Below are positions 1 through 9,936 of a DNA stretch of 64,000 nt, piece by piece. This stretch comes from Symsagittifera roscoffensis (lineage: Eukaryota > Xenacoelomorpha > Acoela > Convolutidae), in NCBI RefSeq assembly GCF_963678635.1, contig NC_087068.1:39579649-39643648 (forward strand). Reading direction: 5' to 3'. A program made the position numbers and the translations under genes. The first letter of the stretch is position 1. Every line of letters begins with the position of its first letter. The notes beneath the pieces were generated by a model that saw nothing but the letters and a program-made list of their open reading frames with translations, made no database searches and had not been told where the DNA came from.

Positions 1-30
1 TTTTGCGTCGTCGGTGTGGAATGGATGGGT

Positions 31-3000
31 TCAATATAATAATTGAACTGATTGATTTTCATATATGTGTGATGAAAATGGTTGTTCATATATAATAGGT
101 TCATAGTCATTTTCGACTGCTATCATATTGATGGAGATAGTGTTTTCTGTTTCACTTTCTGAATCTGATGATTCACAGTTGATTTGATTGAGTTGTAACG
201 TATCATTTACTGTGTCGTCAATACCTGGAGGGTCTGATGTTGTTTCTGGATTTGATTGTACTTGATTTATATTCCTTTGATGTTTAGGTGTACTGCTTCT
301 ATGGCGATTATTAGAATTATTATAATGGTTATTATTTCTGTGTGGTGATTGGGAATAATTTCTATAACGATTATTATAACTTGAATGTCGATTTAGTGAA
401 TTATTTCGTGATCTGTTTTGGTAATTATTGTTTGGTCTGTTATAGTTCGATCTATTATATGAGTTATTCCTTGATCGATTGTTCGGGTAATTCTGGTTTC
501 GGTTGTTTGAATAACTTCTATTCCGATTATAGGAGTAGTTTCTATTCCTATTGTATGATGAATTTCGTGATTGATTGTTTGGATAGTAATTATTTCTTGA
601 TTGGGAATTAGATCTAGAAACAAATCGTGTTGTATTTGAATTTGATCTGGAGTAGTTATTTTGACTATTTGGTCTATTGTAGTGATTTTGTGATGAATTT
701 TGTGTATTTCTTCGTTCTGGTGATCTTCCTCTATAACTTGAGTTATATGGTGATTGATTTCTTGTATAATTTGTATTGTTCGGGAGTGGTTTTCCTGAAC
801 TGTTGTTGCTGTACACAGTTTTGTTCGGTAGATTTTGATCTTTTTTCATGTATTGATAGAATGGTTTATTTGGTTCTTTATATTTTTGAGGTTTATTTTG
901 ATTGTCTTGCTGTTTTTGTCTACATTCAGAAATACTATGTCCGTATCGTCGGCAATAATTACACCATTTTTTGAAAGATGGTTTGCCTTTAAAGTTTGGG
1001 TGTTTTTCGTAAATATTGAGTATTTCAGTGATTTTTTCAACGAGGTCTGTATCTGATTCCTGTATGTTGTTGATACTTGTGGTATTTGTTTCGATTCGGT
1101 TAACATATTGTAATTTCAGATTTTCTGTTTCTTCGAGTTTCATTGTGATTTCTGCTTGTTCTAGTTTGTCTACTAGTTTTCGAAAATCTAAATCGGGTTC
1201 TCGAATTGAAGAAGGATGGGATGCTCTCTTTTTTATTGCTATTTTTCTTAATTGCGGTGTTAAGGTCATCATTAAGATTTCTGTCATCTTTGTGTTTTTA
1301 TAGTCATGTGTATTTAATGAATATGCTTTTCGAACTAGTGTTTCGATGCGTACTGCTAATTGCTTGATGGTTTCGTTTGGTAATCTGCGAATTTCATTAC
1401 ATAAAACTCTTTGTTGTTGTTTGTTTCTTTCGGAGTCAAACATTTTTGAAAATTCTTTTGTAAACCTTTTCCAATTTGATTTTATTTCTATAGGCAATAC
1501 TGAAAACCATTTTTGGGCTGCGCCGTCTAAAGTTGTTTGTATCAACGCTGTGCGTCGATGTATCCAGTTTTGATGTAGTGGCGTATTAATTGGTTCAGGT
1601 CCTATATTTAAAATCAAATTTGCTGTTACTGCATTTAAATAGTCTTCTACAGAATATTCAGGGTCTGTTCCTGTGAATACCATTAAAGGTTTGTTTGATG
1701 TTATTGATGATCCACCCATAAGGTATGGGTTCATTGTCATTTGTAATGATTCTGCTGCATTTGGCATTTGAGAAAAATTTGAAAGTTGATTTCTTGTTAT
1801 TTCGTGTTGTTGAAGATAATATGGGAGTGGTATTTCATTTTGCATTTGTGTTGGTTGATACGAGTGTGCAATCATTGGGTTTTGTTGCTGAATTGGTTGA
1901 AAATATTGTGTATTAATTGGGTTTTGTTGCTGAATTTGTTGTTGATTTTGTGTATCTATCGGTTGTGGAGAAAAAGTTCTATGATTTGTATGTGGTTTCT
2001 GTACTCCTTGTCCACGATATTCTTGATTATAGGGTGCAAATATACCTGGTTGTAAGAAATCATCATCTGAGGATAAGTAATCCATTTGATAAGATGTTTG
2101 TTTTTTATTTTTATTTTGCTGAAAAAATGGATAATTTTCACTACGATCCTGTGGAGGATGTAGATTTGTTTGGAAATTTACTGAATTAGGTTGTGCTATT
2201 GGGTTATCCCAGTTTCGAGATCTTGTATAATTACTAAAATTTTTTCGTGGTTGATAATTTGTTTTTGATGGATGTGTGTAATTATAATTATGGTCTGCAA
2301 AATTGTTTCTAGTGAACGTTTTGCGTGTTTTTGGCGGTATTGTCATGGGTCTGTATGTTTGGTAATCCATGTGTGAATATTTTGGGGCAACCGAATGTTT
2401 GACGGTTGATTGTAAGGTTACTTGTGTTTGTGAAGGGTTTGTATTTCTTGGTGTTGTTAAATTTGGACGTATTGGTGAAATACTTTGTTGTGTAGTTGTT
2501 GTATGTACGATTTCTTCATTTATGAAGGGTGATGGTGTCTGGATATCTTGTTGAGTGAGATTTCTAGTTCCATTGAGGTTTTCATTGTGTATGACTGTGG
2601 AGTTTAAACTATTATTTTGCATATCGGGTAAAAATGTATTATAGTTTAATGGTGTTGCATCAATGGTTAATGGTATTACTCTTACATAATCTCTTACGTA
2701 AGATATCGTACTTATTGCTTGACTTGAGATTGATTGTGGGAAATTTATGAATGCGGAGTGAGACCATTCGGGGTCCCAAACATAGTCTGATTGTTCTGGG
2801 ATGGCAGTATCATCGTTTGAGTTTTGGGGTCTAAAATTTTTTCTTGCTTGTGAAAATAAATCAATATTATGTGTGAAATAATCTATTATGAACCATGCCA
2901 AAATTTTTTGTAAGTCGTGTTTTGTATGTTGTGAAACTTCATCTTTCGTGAAATTTTCTTTAATTATATTTAGAAAACTAGAGAGTAGTGTGATTTCATG

Positions 3001-3492
3001 TCGTACTCTTATATGTTTAGATGTTTCTGTCGGTGAGACATTTGGTATCTGGATTTCGTTTTCTAATATCGAGATATAACTATATATTATTGCAAAAACT
3101 TCATTAGTGAATATGGAGTTTGCTCTTTGTGAGTTATGATATTGGATGCTTTTTATATATTCTGTGATTACTTTTGAAAATTCTAAATCAAGGTCGTCTG
3201 TTTGAATTATATATTTACTGTGATTCTGATTTGTTGAACTGAATTCTATGGAGTAGATTCCGTATTGTTGTGTTAGGTTACATATATCTTTTAGATAGTG
3301 ATCGATAATTTGTCTTTTGATTTTTACATCTGGGAACTCTGTTTTACATGGACTGATTCCGGGTTCAAATAAATTTAAAAGTAAATTTTTGCAAAATATA
3401 TGCTGTCCTCTATCAGTGGTTGCATCTACTATAAAGGGGAAGATATCATCATCATCTGGACTTTCTTCACCTGGGGTGTGTGTTGAGCTCAT
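31..3492 (-). CDS. Gag-like polyprotein of an LTR-type retroelement
   Basis: An uninterrupted 1153-residue ORF. The N-terminal 550 residues are polar and low in complexity, rich in Asn, Gln, Thr and Pro. Residues about 600-765 (from the MVFTGTDPEYSVEDYL segment) look like a retrotrans_gag capsid domain, with the WF..LP and RL...TI..L patterns of Ty3/gypsy-like Gags. A zinc knuckle of the form C-X2-C-X4-H-X4-C (CNYCRRYGHSISEC) lies near residues 845-860, at about bases 923-964. After it comes a basic Asn/Arg/Ser/Tyr-rich tail of roughly 200 residues, as expected of a nucleocapsid that binds RNA. An acidic Ser/Glu stretch ends the protein. Known Gags package element RNA in the cytoplasm. The start ATG overlaps the preceding small ORF by 26 bp. 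Much longer than usual Gags (300-600 residues). Protease and RT should lie left of base 1. The Ty3-type assignment is inference; an intact frame suggests recent activity. Confidence 0.8.
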   Translation of the reverse strand: MSSTHTPGEESPDDDDIFPFIVDATTDRGQHIFCKNLLLNLFEPGISPCKTEFPDVKIKRQIIDHYLKDICNLTQQYGIYSIEFSSTNQNHSKYIIQTDDLDLEFSKVITEYIKSIQYHNSQRANSIFTNEVFAIIYSYISILENEIQIPNVSPTETSKHIRVRHEITLLSSFLNIIKENFTKDEVSQHTKHDLQKILAWFIIDYFTHNIDLFSQARKNFRPQNSNDDTAIPEQSDYVWDPEWSHSAFINFPQSISSQAISTISYVRDYVRVIPLTIDATPLNYNTFLPDMQNNSLNSTVIHNENLNGTRNLTQQDIQTPSPFINEEIVHTTTTQQSISPIRPNLTTPRNTNPSQTQVTLQSTVKHSVAPKYSHMDYQTYRPMTIPPKTRKTFTRNNFADHNYNYTHPSKTNYQPRKNFSNYTRSRNWDNPIAQPNSVNFQTNLHPPQDRSENYPFFQQNKNKKQTSYQMDYLSSDDDFLQPGIFAPYNQEYRGQGVQKPHTNHRTFSPQPIDTQNQQQIQQQNPINTQYFQPIQQQNPMIAHSYQPTQMQNEIPLPYYLQQHEITRNQLSNFSQMPNAAESLQMTMNPYLMGGSSITSNKPLMVFTGTDPEYSVEDYLNAVTANLILNIGPEPINTPLHQNWIHRRTALIQTTLDGAAQKWFSVLPIEIKSNWKRFTKEFSKMFDSERNKQQQRVLCNEIRRLPNETIKQLAVRIETLVRKAYSLNTHDYKNTKMTEILMMTLTPQLRKIAIKKRASHPSSIREPDLDFRKLVDKLEQAEITMKLEETENLKLQYVNRIETNTTSINNIQESDTDLVEKITEILNIYEKHPNFKGKPSFKKWCNYCRRYGHSISECRQKQQDNQNKPQKYKEPNKPFYQYMKKDQNLPNKTVYSNNSSGKPLPNNTNYTRNQSPYNSSYRGRSPERRNTQNSSQNHYNRPNSQNNYSRSNSNTTRFVSRSNSQSRNNYYPNNQSRNSSYNRNRNYSYNRNRSYSNNRNQNYPNNRSRNNSYNRSNYNRPNNNYQNRSRNNSLNRHSSYNNRYRNYSQSPHRNNNHYNNSNNRHRSSTPKHQRNINQVQSNPETTSDPPGIDDTVNDTLQLNQINCESSDSESETENTISINMIAVENDYEPIIYEQPFSSHIYENQSVQLLY

Positions 3493-3934
3493 TTTTTCGT
3501 TTGATGACTGTTAATATGTAATTATCAATGTGTCTAATTGGTTGATTCCAATTGTATAAATGTACTGGTTTGTGTTTATATTGCTTTTTTATTCTTCTTT
3601 TTCCTCTTTTTGATGAATTTGAAGTTGTTTCTGAGTCGGAAAAATATAATTGATCGTGAATGGGGCAATTTTTATCTATAGATTCTTTTAATTTATAAAG
3701 TTCGTCTAAACTGTTGGTTTCTGATTCTGAAAATGCGTTGCGGTTTTTGGAAAATCTTTTTCGTGTAATTTGTCTTTGTTTGGTTATTATTTTTCTTTTT
3801 AGTGTTTGTCGTTTTGTTCTGATATATCCAACTGTTTGTGTGTTTGGTGTGATTACAAGATCGTATTTTTTGTTATCTATTTCACAATTGTGTAAAACGA
3901 TTGTTTGTTTATTTCCTAGGTTTTTAAATGACAT
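3467..3934 (-). CDS. Small basic ORF upstream of and overlapping gag (unknown function)
   Basis: Encodes 155 residues starting MSFKNLGNKQ. I recognise no family. Residues 40-65 are strongly basic (KRQTLKRKIITKQRQITRKR), and a second basic cluster follows near residue 110 (KRGKRRIKKQYKHK), with an acidic Ser/Glu-rich stretch between them. No signal peptide, membrane helix or zinc motif is visible. It ends 26 bp inside the start of the Gag ORF in another frame, so translation could couple or shift between them. The first roughly 103 codons lie in the 2378-bp duplicated segment; the last 52 are in unique sequence. A role as an RNA-binding accessory protein is inference from charge only. Confidence 0.5.
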   Translation of the reverse strand: MSFKNLGNKQTIVLHNCEIDNKKYDLVITPNTQTVGYIRTKRQTLKRKIITKQRQITRKRFSKNRNAFSESETNSLDELYKLKESIDKNCPIHDQLYFSDSETTSNSSKRGKRRIKKQYKHKPVHLYNWNQPIRHIDNYILTVIKRKNELNTHPR

Positions 3935-4036
3935 AAGGTTTAGGATGACGGATGCAAAAGGTTGTTAAATGATTTCTATTACTTAGACTGTTAGTCCTTA
4001 CGATTTTTGGTTAGCCTAACCTGGGTCTATTTGTTC

Positions 4037-4414
4037 AGGGTTGGGGAGAAAAGTATATCGACTCCGAAGAATGATTTTATACTTTCTCGTGGCTAGTATA
4101 AGTTAAGGTGTTAACTTACTTAATCTTACTTAAGGGTAGTGATTGTGTTCAGGGTTGGAGAATAGTAAATCGATCCACAAGGTTCAGGTATAAATAGAAC
4201 GCGAGTAGTTCGTTAGATACTATTTTAAACTTACTAAGTCTAAGATTTATCCTGGGTCTGGTAAGAGGGGGGATCAAGTGAAGGATGAATAACCGAAGTT
4301 CTTCACTGTTTATCCTAATTTGAATGATTAGTTTTGTTCAAAAATTTCTGTTAGTCCTGGGTTTTTAGAAAGGGTTGGATAGTGAATCGACGTTTGAGGT
4401 CGTTAGACACTAGC
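4037..4414 (-). repeat. Three imperfect stem-loop modules in the retroelement leader
   Basis: Three blocks share the plus-strand core AGGGTTGG followed by A/G-rich bases and ATCGA(C/T): near 4037-4075, 4151-4190 and 4371-4414. Each is preceded by a CCTGGGT(CT) motif (about 4019, 4250, 4355) or lies near one. The third can fold as TAGTG...CGAC...GTCG...CACTA. The same set recurs 2378 bases to the right. No known RNA family is recognised; a packaging or priming structure is a guess. Confidence 0.4.
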
Positions 4415-4446
4415 TAAGTGGGTGGGGGAGAACAAAATTGTTCTTT

Positions 4447-4534
4447 TTGATCCAAGGAGAGGCCTTGATGATCAAGTTTTAAATTTTATTAAATAGAAAA
4501 TGATTTAAGATCCAAGGATAAGCCTTGATGATCT
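4447..4534. repeat. Paired GATC-CAAGG-N5-CCTTG hairpin repeat
   Basis: Two short blocks (about 4449-4474 and 4510-4534) read GATCCAAGG, five bases, then CCTTGATGATC. CAAGG and CCTTG are complementary, so each can form a small hairpin. A further pair lies 2378 bases to the right. Function unknown. Confidence 0.4.
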
Positions 4535-5449
4535 GATTTTAAAATTAAGTGAATTTAAGTTTAAATAATGATTTAAATTTGTGTAGAGAAAAGATTTAGT
4601 GTTTTTATGATATTAGTGAGCTTATGAATGCTGTTATGTTTAGGTGATGAAGCTGGAACAACAGGATGATTTATAATTACTAACCATTTATTGTCATGCT
4701 ACTAATTTTTATTTTAATTTTTCAATAAATATTTTTCAAATATGTTTTGTATATTACTGCAGAATTTAGGTAAACGATCTGAGATCTTTTTATCAATCGT
4801 TATTGTATACTAATATTTGTTTAGCGCCTGAAATGATTTTGAAGATTGACTTCAAGATTTTATGTTTGCAGATGAAAATCTAAATTCATTGCTAGTAGTA
4901 TTCTAAATACAAAAGTTTGTGTTGGCTTTTGCCGAACTATCATATAACTATATGGTAAGTTTCTACTTTGTCGTATGTCGTCTCTGGTTCGAGGTCTTCT
5001 TGCAATTCCGGGTAGTTCTGTTATCGTTCGGAATATTGGCTCTGATCTATTGAGTCGTAGAGACATTTCGATTAAATTATCGCCGTATAACATTTTGTAA
5101 ATGTTTTTGTCTAAATTCTAATCTATTTTTTGGTTAATTCTAAGCTATTAAGGTCTTGTTCGAGACTTATGGTCGCACCAGATGAGTTAGGACCGAAGTG
5201 TATAACTCATAGAGTAATTTCGGATAGGGTACACCGTCTGCTCGTCACGCTATCTTATTTTCGGCCGGATAGATTCGTGCAACTTCTTAGTCTAATACCA
5301 ATCCTAATCTTACTCTTATACTATCTAGTCTCAGGTTGTTTAACTAGTCTCTGCTAGGCTCAATAGATCTAGGGTATACTGGTTTATTGCGGTTGCTGAA
5401 GTCTTCTTGGAGAGTCAACTAATTTCTAAGTTAAATTCAAATCTCTCTG

Positions 5450-5477
5450 GTGCTGAAATTACAAGTAATTTCAGCAC
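5450..5477. repeat. Perfect 13-bp inverted repeat with 2-nt centre
   Basis: GTGCTGAAATTAC, two A residues, then its exact reverse complement. The two-base loop is too tight for a normal RNA hairpin, so a cruciform, a joined pair of inverted termini or a protein-binding palindrome is more likely. Confidence 0.75.
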
Positions 5478-5585
5478 TTACAAATAAGTGGATTGTTAGT
5501 TAGATGGATCATGATTGGTTAATATCAAATACTTTACATTGGTAAAATATCTAATTTATCCAATCATAAAATGTAGTTTAGATCA

Positions 5586-5816
5586 GGTTCCATTATTTGC
5601 CATAATTGGCTTGTTACAAGGAGCAAAATTTATCCTTTTGTACTTTATATGGCGTGTGGGGGGTTGATTTTCATTTAAAAAATTCAAATTTTAGAAATTT
5701 TTTTTCATTTTGTTTTATTTCATTGAACTTTTTTAAATGTTATTACTGCTCCATAAACCTTAAAAGGCAGTCGAAACATTCAGGGCTTCGCCCTGATACG
5801 AGCAGTTTTGTTTTAC
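5586..5816 (+). repeat. Partial copy of the same dispersed repeat inside the retroelement leader
   Basis: Runs from TATTTGCCATAATTGGCTTG to CCCTGATACGAGCAG and matches 10847-11060. It recurs at 7964-8194 through the tandem duplication. Either the retroelement captured the repeat, or the intron copies derive from the retroelement leader. Confidence 0.65.
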
Positions 5817-5988
5817 TTAGTAACTTAAGTTAGCGCTATAAGTCTCACGCTATAAGTCTACATATATCCTTTTGGATCTGATTTATTTTTTAAATGATGG
5901 TTACAATACTATAGGCTATTCAGAATGATAAGCGATACAGTTTTCATTGGCGAGTTGTTTATTAATCAAACAACTTCTTAATTCTTAG

Positions 5989-6312
5989 CTACCTATTTGG
6001 GGTTGTTTGTGAGTCGGAAAAATATAATTGATCGTGAATGGGGCAATTTTTATCTATAGATTCTTTTAATTTATAAAGTTCGTCTAAACTGTTGGTTTCT
6101 GATTCTGAAAATGCGTTGCGGTTTTTGGAAAATCTTTTTCGTGTAATTTGTCTTTGTTTGGTTATTATTTTTCTTTTTAGTGTTTGTCGTTTTGTTCTGA
6201 TATATCCAACTGTTTGTGTGTTTGGTGTGATTACAAGATCGTATTTTTTGTTATCTATTTCACAATTGTGTAAAACGATTGTTTGTTTATTTCCTAGGTT
6301 TTTAAATGACAT
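5989..6312 (-). pseudogene. Truncated duplicate of the small basic ORF
   Basis: The first about 101 residues are identical to the 155-residue ORF at 3467-3934. Reading then runs across the duplication junction into unrelated sequence and stops after a few codons (...FSDSQTTPNR). This shows that the duplicated unit ends inside the ORF, so the outer copy cannot make the full protein. Confidence 0.7.
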
Positions 6313-8379
6313 AAGGTTTAGGATGACGGATGCAAAAGGTTGTTAAATGATTTCTATTACTTAGACTGTTAGTCCTTACGATTTTTGGTTAGCCTAACCT
6401 GGGTCTATTTGTTCAGGGTTGGGGAGAAAAGTATATCGACTCCGAAGAATGATTTTATACTTTCTCGTGGCTAGTATAAGTTAAGGTGTTAACTTACTTA
6501 ATCTTACTTAAGGGTAGTGATTGTGTTCAGGGTTGGAGAATAGTAAATCGATCCACAAGGTTCAGGTATAAATAGAACGCGAGTAGTTCGTTAGATACTA
6601 TTTTAAACTTACTAAGTCTAAGATTTATCCTGGGTCTGGTAAGAGGGGGGATCAAGTGAAGGATGAATAACCGAAGTTCTTCACTGTTTATCCTAATTTG
6701 AATGATTAGTTTTGTTCAAAAATTTCTGTTAGTCCTGGGTTTTTAGAAAGGGTTGGATAGTGAATCGACGTTTGAGGTCGTTAGACACTAGCTAAGTGGG
6801 TGGGGGAGAACAAAATTGTTCTTTTTGATCCAAGGAGAGGCCTTGATGATCAAGTTTTAAATTTTATTAAATAGAAAATGATTTAAGATCCAAGGATAAG
6901 CCTTGATGATCTGATTTTAAAATTAAGTGAATTTAAGTTTAAATAATGATTTAAATTTGTGTAGAGAAAAGATTTAGTGTTTTTATGATATTAGTGAGCT
7001 TATGAATGCTGTTATGTTTAGGTGATGAAGCTGAAACAACAGGATGATTTATAATTACTAACCATTTATTGTCATGCTACTAATTTTTATTTTAATTTTT
7101 CAATAAATATTTTTCAAACATGTTTTGTATATTACTGCAGAATTTAGGTAAACGATCTGAGATCTTTTTATCAATCGTTATTGTATACTAATATTTGTTT
7201 AGCGCCTGAAATGATTTTGAAGATTGACTTCAAGATTTTATGTTTGCAGATGAAAATCTAAATTCATTGCTAGTAGTATTCTAAATACAAAAGTTTGTGT
7301 TGGCTTTTGCCGAACTATCATATAACTATATGGTAAGTTTCTACTTTGTCGTATGTCGTCTCTGGTTCGAGGTCTTCTTGCAATTCCGGGTAGTTCTGTT
7401 ATCGTTCGGAATATTGGCTCTGATCTATTGAGTCGTAGAGACATTTCGATTAAATTATCGCCGTATAACATTTTGTAAATGTTTTTGTCTAAATTCTAAT
7501 CTATTTTTTGGTTAATTCTAAGCTATTAAGGTCTTGTTCGAGACTTATGGTCGCACCAGATGAGTTAGGACCGAAGTGTATAACTCATAGAGTAATTTCG
7601 GATAGGGTACACCGTCTGCTCGTCACGCTATCTTATTTTCGGCCGGATAGATTCGTGCAACTTCTTAGTCTAATACCAATCCTAATCTTACTCTTATACT
7701 ATCTAGTCTCAGGTTGTTTAACTAGTCTCTGCTAGGCTCAATAGATATAGGGTATACTGGTTTATTGCGGTTGCTGAAGTCTTCTTGGAGAGTCAACTAA
7801 TTTCTAAGTTAAATTCAAATCTCTCTGGTGCTGAAATTACAAGTAATTTCAGCACTTACAAATAAGTGGATTGTTAGTTAGATGGATCATGATTGGTTAA
7901 TATCAAATACTTTACATTGGTAAAATATCTAATTTATCCAATCATAAAATGTAGTTTAGATCAGGTTCCATTATTTGCCATAATTGGCTTGTTACAAGGA
8001 GCAAAATTTATCCTTTTGTACTTTATATGGCGTGTGGGGGGTTGATTTTCATTTAAAAAATTCAAATTTTAGAAATTTTTTTTCATTTTGTTTTATTTCA
8101 TTGAACTTTTTTAAATGTTATTACTGCTCCATAAACCTTAAAAGGCAGTCGAAACATTCAGGGCTTCGCCCTGATACGAGCAGTTTTGTTTTACTTAGTA
8201 ACTTAAGTTAGCGCTATAAGTCTCACGCTATAAGTCTACATATATCCTTTTGGATCTGATTTATTTTTTAAATGATGGTTACAATACTATAGGCTATTCA
8301 GAATGATAAGCTATACAGTTTTCATTGGCGAGTTGTTTATTAATCAAACAACTTCTTAATTCTTAGCTACCTATTTGGG
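6002..8379 (-). repeat. 2378-bp tandem segment, copy 2 (outer copy)
   Basis: Second head-to-tail copy. Identity with copy 1 stops after 8379, where the following sequence (tggagaatttg) diverges from the start of the next unit. The copy breaks the small ORF. Near-identity means the duplication is recent, or the copies are kept alike by gene conversion or reverse transcription. Confidence 0.85.
7828..7855. repeat. Second copy of the 28-nt palindrome
   Basis: Identical to 5450-5477 and displaced by exactly 2378 bases, so it is part of the tandem duplication and not an independent occurrence. Confidence 0.75.
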
Positions 8380-9331
8380 TGGAGAATTTGTGCTAGGATG
8401 CATAAAGTTTCAACTTAAAACTTATAAAGTTACCTCTCTCAGTTTCGGAAATGTTAAAATTTACTAATTTAGTTTTAGGAACTTAAGTTATCGTAAAAAC
8501 CGAGAAAAATCTTATCCGTGTTTTTCTTCGGCATGTATGAAATTTTGTCCGGTAAAAATTGAATGGTCGGACTTTCGTTTGTCTGCGCAAGTTTTGTTGG
8601 CTGGCTTAGTTGCCACATCACGGATTTTTTTTGTCCTGTAAACAATGTTCATTACATTTGCAAGTTTTTAGCCTTGCAGTTTCAGGGGGGCTTACAACAT
8701 TTTTGCAAAATCATTTTTTTCCGGCTCAACTGGTTTGTTCTCTAAGATCTTTGGCTTTGTTTCCGCTTCGTAAGCTTTCTTCCGTTGCTAATTTAATATT
8801 CAAATGTTTTGCTCGGCATGTTCGCCTAGACCTAGTTTTTTCAATTTTTTTTATTTTTTTACGTGTGTTTTTGTTATCTCTCTATTGTATCGCAAGTGAT
8901 GCGAAGCTCCAATTCAAAAAATTTGATTAATCGAATATACTCTTGCTTTTTTCCATTTTACAGAACGTTTACCGTAGTCGTTTCTTGGTTTCTTTCTTTT
9001 AGAAATCAATTATTTATTAAATTTTTGTTTTGACAATGTTCTTATATTCAGTGTTCTTTAGGCTCCAAAAGCACTGGTTGCTTATCGTTTTTTTTGTCTC
9101 CGGGTCAGAGCAGGACAATTAAAGCAGTCAGCCTATTTGGCGACACTTTTTCTTTTGGCATCCGATTGATGCTTATTCTTAAAGCATTATGTCTTAGGTT
9201 AGTATTTAACAATACTACATTATATAACAAAGGCTCGAAGTCTTTTGAATCCCTTTCAAGGAAGTTAGTCGAAAAAGTTTAATTAGTTCTAAGTATTTCG
9301 TTTTCCCTTAATTTCTTGGTTTTCTTTTCAG
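8380..9331 (+). other. Non-coding stretch before the first visible cadherin exon
   Basis: No exon with matching phase is seen. A T-rich stretch around 8725-8835 (cttcgtaagctttcttccgttgctaa-like) has a diverged relative near 15090-15190, so it is a dispersed repeat. The end (from about 9296) is a pyrimidine tract ending in TTTTCAG at 9331, a good 3' splice site. The region is therefore most likely the end of a cadherin intron, into which the retroelement to the left may have inserted. Confidence 0.6.
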
Positions 9332-9936
9332 AAAAAGGCAGTACAGCCGTGCAAGCCGATATATCTGCGCCAGTCAATGTGAATGATGCAGATTGCTGCT
9401 CATCCAATGGCAAATTTTTCAAATTGACATCAATAGAGCCGTCTCAGTTTGGCGCCGAAAGTTTCGAAGTTGACGGCAACGGGTTATTGTACATTTTCAG
9501 TGGTCTAAGTCAAGGTTCCTATGCAGTTAATGTAAACGTAGAAGATCAAGATGACCCCAATGGTAACATCAATGTGGCGTCAAAATTCCAAATTGAAGTG
9601 TCTCGAGTTACTAGAGAGATGATCGAACAAATGATGACGATAAAAATCGTAGGAATAACCGCCGATCAATTCGTTGGATCTGCAACTCAGTTCAGCCGAG
9701 TTGATTATTACGCCAGATTGCGTAATAGTATCAGACAAATTATGTCACTGCAAAGTGCGGAGCAGGTCGTGATTTTTGGGCTGAAAGAAAGTGATGATAA
9801 TTATGAGACTGATTACGGCTGGCCCTATCATCAGCCAGAGTTGGATGTTGGATTTGTAGTAAGAACTGGACCTGGAAGCGAAGTATTCTACTCACCAGTG
9901 CTCACGAATTTCTATCTTAGTTCTAGCCGCGTCAGA
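9332..9936 (+). CDS. Cadherin exon A: end of cadherin-repeat region and start of primitive classic cadherin domain
   Basis: The 3' splice site is a pyrimidine tract plus CAG at 9331 and the donor is AGA|GTAAGT at 9937. The exon opens with two bases that finish a split codon. The first about 95 residues (NGLLYIFSGLSQGSYAVNVN and onward) resemble the end of a cadherin-type beta-sandwich. From MTIKIVGITADQF the sequence resembles the domain that follows cadherin repeats in non-chordate classical cadherins. It continues in frame past the donor to a stop at 10012, so an unspliced read-through form would end here. Confidence 0.8.

Larger units (their letters stand above)
3624..6001 (-). repeat. 2378-bp tandem segment, copy 1 (gag-proximal; LTR-like leader)
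   Basis: Matches 6002-8379 base for base at a constant offset of 2378, with only about five substitutions seen (for example near 4670, 4740, 5748 and 5927). In the element's orientation it starts at 6001, carries the leader, and ends inside the small ORF. Ends are not TG...CA, and no target duplication is evident, so it is not a canonical LTR. It could be a long terminal-repeat-like leader or a simple recent tandem duplication. It contains three stem-loop modules, a 28-nt perfect hairpin and a dispersed repeat (about 5586-5816). Confidence 0.85.

Noticed and set aside
4860-5093. 77-codon minus-strand ORF (repeated at 7238-7471)
   Set aside because: It lies in the retroelement leader, and its second copy is only the tandem duplication, so the repetition is not independent support. 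No family signal. Kept out as a possible upstream ORF only.
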